Positions 26,216-29,437 of a DNA stretch of 29,437 nucleotides are shown piece after piece. The notes under the pieces were generated by a model. The model made no database searches. It worked only from the letters and a program-made list of their open reading frames with translations, and was not told the DNA's origin. Every line of letters begins with the position of its first letter. Position 1 is the stretch's first letter. Source of the stretch: Ceratorhiza oryzae-sativae (Eukaryota > Basidiomycota > Agaricomycetes > Cantharellales > Ceratobasidiaceae); the NCBI GenBank assembly GCA_030998015.1, contig JARWMV010000172.1:1-29437 (forward strand). The letters are read 5' to 3'. The position numbers were made by a program, and so were the translations under genes.

Positions 26216-26661
26216 GTGGCACTCAGTGCCGTCCTTAAAAAAATCGGAGTAAGATTAACGTAATAAAATTTACGTCACTTTTTCGTATGAATATGACCCG
26301 TGCACGCCTGCGAACGCCTTGGCTTAAGCCAAGCAAGCTTGGCTCATATTGACCTTAAGGTCAATAATCAAGCCAAGGCGGCCCTGGCGTGCGCGCGGCG
26401 TCTGATTCCGAGGTACCCTGGAACTGAAAGTTCCAGGGTACCTCGCAATACCTCGCCGCGAACGCGGCCTCGATAACCATACCCACGGGTCAACAGCATG
26501 TATTTATATATAAATACAATGCTGGTTGACCCTAAGCGGGGGTATGATAAATAAAATAAATTTATCTCACTTAATTCATGTGGTAGACCAATATTAAGTC
26601 TAATATTTTAAAGATACTTTATAGTTTTTACAATAAGATAAATTAACTAAAGCATACTTAG

Positions 26662-26692
26662 GGGGGTCGGGAAACCAGACCCCTTTATTTTA
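26662..26692. terminator. hairpin, possible transcript-end structure
   Basis: AGGGGGGTC-GGGAAACCA-GACCCCT followed by a T-rich run on the plus strand. It lies in an AT-rich spacer downstream of nad4 (minus strand) but beyond an A element. Mitochondrial transcripts do not normally use intrinsic terminators, so function is doubtful. Confidence 0.25.
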
Positions 26693-26751
26693 TCACCTAA
26701 CTTAAAAGTTTTGAAGTATAGTCTCTTTTACTTTTACTTTTTTCTAACGCG

Positions 26752-26975
26752 CTCTTTGATCGCCCGAAGGGCGGCCTAAGCGCTCTTTGATCGCCCGCAG
26801 GGCGGCCTAAGCGCTCTTTGATCGCCCGCAGGGCGGCCTAAGCGCTCTTTGATCGCCCGCAGGGCGGCCTAAGCGCGGAGGGCTCCACTAATCGATGATT
26901 TGCGAAGGCAAATCTACACCCTGCCTAGAGAACTGCGCTTTAGCGCACGTCTTGGCAGGGGTATCGATTAGCGGG
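26752..26975 (+). repeat. tandem C elements and E nested in D
   Basis: Four tandem copies (about 31-bp period) of the inner part of element C (GCGCTCTTTGATCGCCCG...GGGCGGCCTAA), then a D hairpin (CTAATCGATG ... ATCGATTAG) whose arms are separated by an E hairpin (CCCTGCC...GGCAGGGG, about 26918-26960). Single C copies elsewhere: about 10086, 10362, 15096, 17284, 18718, 29388. Confidence 0.88.
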
Positions 26976-27079
26976 GTTCAGTTAAAAAATCCTTTTGATG
27001 ATTTCCATCTGACTGTGGGAGGCCTGCCTCAGGCGATTTAGCGCATGTTAAAGGAATAATACTTAATAACACACATTCT

Positions 27080-27251
27080 CCGCGCGCGTTAGTTGCTGGT
27101 GGGACTTGTCCCACCAACCAACGTGAGCAATCGCAACCGTTTGCGATTGCTAGTGCGCGGCATAATATCGATATTTAGCCGCCGGCTGAAAATGACGAAC
27201 GGTCGTCATTTTCTACGAGGGAATCTTTAGGATTCCCTCTAACGCCGGCGG
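27080..27251 (-). mobile_element. family A element (inverted) at the nad4 3' end
   Basis: Overlaps the end of nad4 and supplies its last 12 codons and TAG stop (27213-27251). Oriented the same way as nad4. Confidence 0.95.
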
Positions 27252-28739
27252 GGAGGGGATTGTGTTAAATAATAAAGATGTTACTGAAGTATGAAGAGAT
27301 TCCAAAATTACATTAGGAAATATACCAAAAAATACTGTCGGAATCAAGAGAGAGATTAGTAACATAAATTCTCTTCTATCCAAGTCTATCACAGGAACTA
27401 GGTAAGGTGAGAATTTCCCATAAGAAATTCTATTGTGGAACCAAATAGAATAACAAGCTGAAAGGACTATAGTTGTAGCACCAATTACACCAGCAAGCGC
27501 ATTTCTTTCAAAAATACCAATTAAAGATAGAAACTCCCCTATGAAATTAACAGTTAAAGGAATTCCGGTATTTGCTATAGTAAAGATAAGAAAGAATACT
27601 ACAAACAGAGGCATTGTTTGTGCTAATCCACGATAGTAATTTATAATTCTTGTATGATATCTATTGTACAAGACACCACCTACTAGTATAAATAATGCTG
27701 GACTTACAAAACCATGTGCTAATGACAGCACAATAGCTCCTTCGATACCAATTATAGTGTTAGAAAATAGACCTAAAATTATTACTGCCATGTGCGCAAC
27801 AGATGAATACGCTACTAATACTTTAGTGTCGTGTTGGATTATTGTAGCTAGAGAAGCATAAACTAAAGTGATTATTGCAATAGTTTGAACTAAAGGACCA
27901 AAATAATTACTTGCATCAGGTAAAAATGGTAGTAGTATTCTCATAATTCCATACACAGGGAATTTAAGTATAATAGCAGCTAGTAAGATTGAAGCGGCTA
28001 AAGGAGCTTCACTGTGGGCTCTAGGTAGCCAAATATGGAACGGGTATAATGGAGTTTTTACAGCAAATGCTAAAAAGAACCCCAACCATAAATATTTTTG
28101 GCTTTCCAGACTTATGTTATTCATTGATAGAAGAGTAAAATCTGTAGAACCTACATTGTAATATATTAACATTATAGCCAATAACATGAATAGAGATCCA
28201 GCTAAAGTATAAAGGAATAATAAGAAAGACGCTCTGATTCTAGCCTCACCTGCTCCCCAAATTCCTACAATTAGGAATAAAGGAATTAATACACTTTCGA
28301 AGAAGATATAGAACAATAGAAGATCTAATACCACGAAAACTGCTATTTGAAGAGTTTCTAATACTAAAAAAGCAATTAAGAAGTATTTTAATCCTACTTT
28401 AATATCATGCCAATTAGATAAGATACAAATAGGTGTAATAAAGGTTGTTAGAAGAACAAAATATAGGGAGATACCATCGATACCTAAGTGAAAATGGCAA
28501 AAACTAATTTGTGTGAATTCTTCTTGAAATTGGTAATGACTAACACTTGAATCAAATTGAGCCCACATTACCATTGAGATAATAAAATTAACTATAGATG
28601 TAAATAGAGCTAATTGTTTCATTCTGGCTTCAGAATTTAGGCCTAAATATCTAGCAAATGAAGAACCTTTTGCGTCAGTTGAAAAGGGTAAAAGGGCCGC
28701 AGCCCCCAGTAAAGGAATTATTAATAATAATTGTAACAT
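27213..28739 (-). CDS. nad4: NADH dehydrogenase subunit 4 (complex I)
   Basis: This is a proton-pumping membrane subunit of respiratory complex I in the inner mitochondrial membrane. The frame is 508 residues, intron-free, and starts at ATG 28739. Family hallmarks are visible: GIDGISLYFVLLTTFITP near residue 85, the glutamate segment FFESVLIPLFLIVGIWG near 145, the lysine segment KTPLYPFHIWLPRAHSEAP near 225, and LAHGFVSPALFILVGG near 345. Hydrophobic segments run throughout, as expected of the antiporter-like (Proton_antipo_M) fold. Visible tryptophans use TGG. The natural C terminus should fall near ...SVTSLLFN; instead the frame runs into a family A repeat at 27251, which supplies the last 12 residues (PPALEGILKIPS) and the TAG stop. 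The AT-rich, repeat-free body contrasts with its surroundings. Identification is secure; only the C-terminal extension is odd. Confidence 0.97.
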   Translation of the reverse strand: MLQLLLIIPLLGAAALLPFSTDAKGSSFARYLGLNSEARMKQLALFTSIVNFIISMVMWAQFDSSVSHYQFQEEFTQISFCHFHLGIDGISLYFVLLTTFITPICILSNWHDIKVGLKYFLIAFLVLETLQIAVFVVLDLLLFYIFFESVLIPLFLIVGIWGAGEARIRASFLLFLYTLAGSLFMLLAIMLIYYNVGSTDFTLLSMNNISLESQKYLWLGFFLAFAVKTPLYPFHIWLPRAHSEAPLAASILLAAIILKFPVYGIMRILLPFLPDASNYFGPLVQTIAIITLVYASLATIIQHDTKVLVAYSSVAHMAVIILGLFSNTIIGIEGAIVLSLAHGFVSPALFILVGGVLYNRYHTRIINYYRGLAQTMPLFVVFFLIFTIANTGIPLTVNFIGEFLSLIGIFERNALAGVIGATTIVLSACYSIWFHNRISYGKFSPYLVPVIDLDRREFMLLISLLIPTVFFGIFPNVILESLHTSVTSLLFNTIPSPPALEGILKIPS

Positions 28740-28906
28740 AGTTTTAATTTTTATATATTTTCGGCTTAAGCCGAAACAAAATATCTAAGGATTAAAATTT
28801 TATTTTTAAAGAAAAGAACAAGAAACAAATCTTGGGGGGGGTTGAAATTATGCAAAATTAAATGAAACAAACAAAAGATTTTTGAGTTTTAGATCGACTA
28901 CAAACT
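28740..28906 (-). promoter_or_regulatory. nad4 5' leader with palindrome
   Basis: AT-rich spacer directly upstream of the nad4 ATG. It contains a perfect 18-nt palindrome, TTTCGGCTTAAGCCGAAA at about 28759-28776, some 20 nt before the start codon, and a run of Gs at 28835-28841. No promoter consensus is recognisable. The spacer ends at a family A copy (28907). A role of the hairpin in RNA processing or translation is only a guess. Confidence 0.35.
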
Positions 28907-29078
28907 CCGCGCGCGTTAGTTGCTGGTGGGACTTGTCCCACCAACCAACGTGAGCAATCGCAACCGTTTGCGATTGCTAGTGCGCGGCATAATATCGATA
29001 TTTAGCCGCCGGCTGAAAATGACGAACGGTCGTCATTTTCTACGAGGGAATCTTTAGGATTCCCTCTAACGCCGGCGG
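28907..29078 (-). mobile_element. family A element (inverted) upstream of nad4
   Basis: Together with the copy at 27080, nad4 is bracketed by two A elements in the same orientation 1.8 kb apart, a possible substrate for recombination. Confidence 0.93.
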
Positions 29079-29149
29079 GCGCATCATAGGGGGCAGTATG
29101 GGTCCTATTAAGCCCTGCCTGGGCAACTGCGCTTTAGCGCACGTCTTGG

Positions 29150-29387
29150 CAGGGGTAGATTGTAGAATCGCTAATTTTCTTTGTGGTATAACAATTCTAT
29201 AACCACCATTTGAAGCTTTTTTTTTGTAACTCTCTAAATCCCATTTGTCATTTAAAACATTGATTAATAGTTCAACTTCTTTTATTGTAAAAGATTCTGT
29301 ACAAAGAATGACTCTTTTAGTTGATTTATCAAAACTACCATCAGCGCAAATCCAATAGGCTAAAGACTTAGTTGTGAATAAGTCACC
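29150..29387 (-). pseudogene. LAGLIDADG_2-type endonuclease fragment, C-terminal half
   Basis: Open frame without ATG: GDLFTTKSLAYWICADGSFD, then RVILCTESFTIKEVELLI, NDKWDLESYKKK and GGYRIVIPQRKLAIL. It matches the C-terminal half of the LAGLIDADG_2 genes elsewhere in the window. A C element (29388 onward) truncates the front and an E element (29117-29156) the end. AT content is as in nad4, unlike the repeats around it. Confidence 0.75.
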
Positions 29388-29437
29388 CCTCCGCGCTCTT
29401 TGATCGCCCGCAGGGCGGCCTAAGCGCGGAGGGCTCC

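Noticed and set aside
1..29437. Ribosomal RNA genes
   Set aside because: No conserved SSU or LSU core strings were recognised on either strand.

Overview
The window looks like part of a large, repeat-bloated fungal mitochondrial genome. The evidence is one intact respiratory gene (nad4, complex I subunit 4, minus strand, 27213-28739) with a fungal-type sequence, eleven confident mitochondrial tRNA genes all on the minus strand, fragments that read as the mitochondrial ribosomal protein gene rps3, two group I intron cores, and at least five decayed LAGLIDADG homing endonuclease genes. Visible nad4 tryptophans use TGG, so the genetic code cannot be settled here. The ND4 sequence feels closest to filamentous fungi, perhaps Basidiomycota; this is an impression, not a placement. 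I see no rRNA signature and no convincing plus-strand gene.

Layout. Positions 1-7400 read, on the minus strand, as a split rps3: a probable exon 1 (7398-6854), a group I intron core (6853-6595), the N-terminal half of an I-OnuI-type endonuclease (6574 downward) with a second endonuclease of the LAGLIDADG_2 type lodged in it (4924-4046), the C-terminal end of the first endonuclease (3690-3194), probable rps3 exon 2 (3183-2781), a second related intron core (2780-2556), and a second near-identical copy of the 2.5-kb endonuclease region (2533-1). From about 7400 to 27200 lie tRNA genes for Met (three CAU tRNAs), Tyr, Phe, Ala, Lys, Gln, Thr, Leu(UAA) and Glu, one probable interrupted tRNA, endonuclease remnants at 19219-20151 and 22443-23355, a possible plasmid-type DNA polymerase fragment (25660-25850), and long stretches of GC-rich palindromes. 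nad4 and one more endonuclease fragment (29150-29387) close the window.

The dominant content is a set of palindromic, hairpin-forming repeat families. Family A is a 172-bp compound element with five hairpins and imperfect terminal inverted repeats; I count 13 complete copies with no difference noticed by eye, in both orientations, plus two 47-bp minimal forms. Family B is 200 bp or 134 bp. Family GH is a double hairpin of about 107 bp that interrupts endonuclease codons with short target duplications. Other families (here C, D, E, F, K and L) are shorter.

Several families occur as growth series in which one hairpin sits in the loop or base of another. The minimal A hairpin looks like the founder of the full A element, hairpin H exists at three levels of nesting, and element E sits inside element D. 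Clean insertions into recognisable reading frames (nad4 C terminus, endonucleases, probably one tRNA) show that these are mobile or copied units rather than static spacers. This nested hairpin-in-hairpin system is the most noteworthy thing in the window. The general class (yeast GC clusters, Neurospora PstI palindromes, Allomyces double-hairpin elements) is known; I do not recognise these families.
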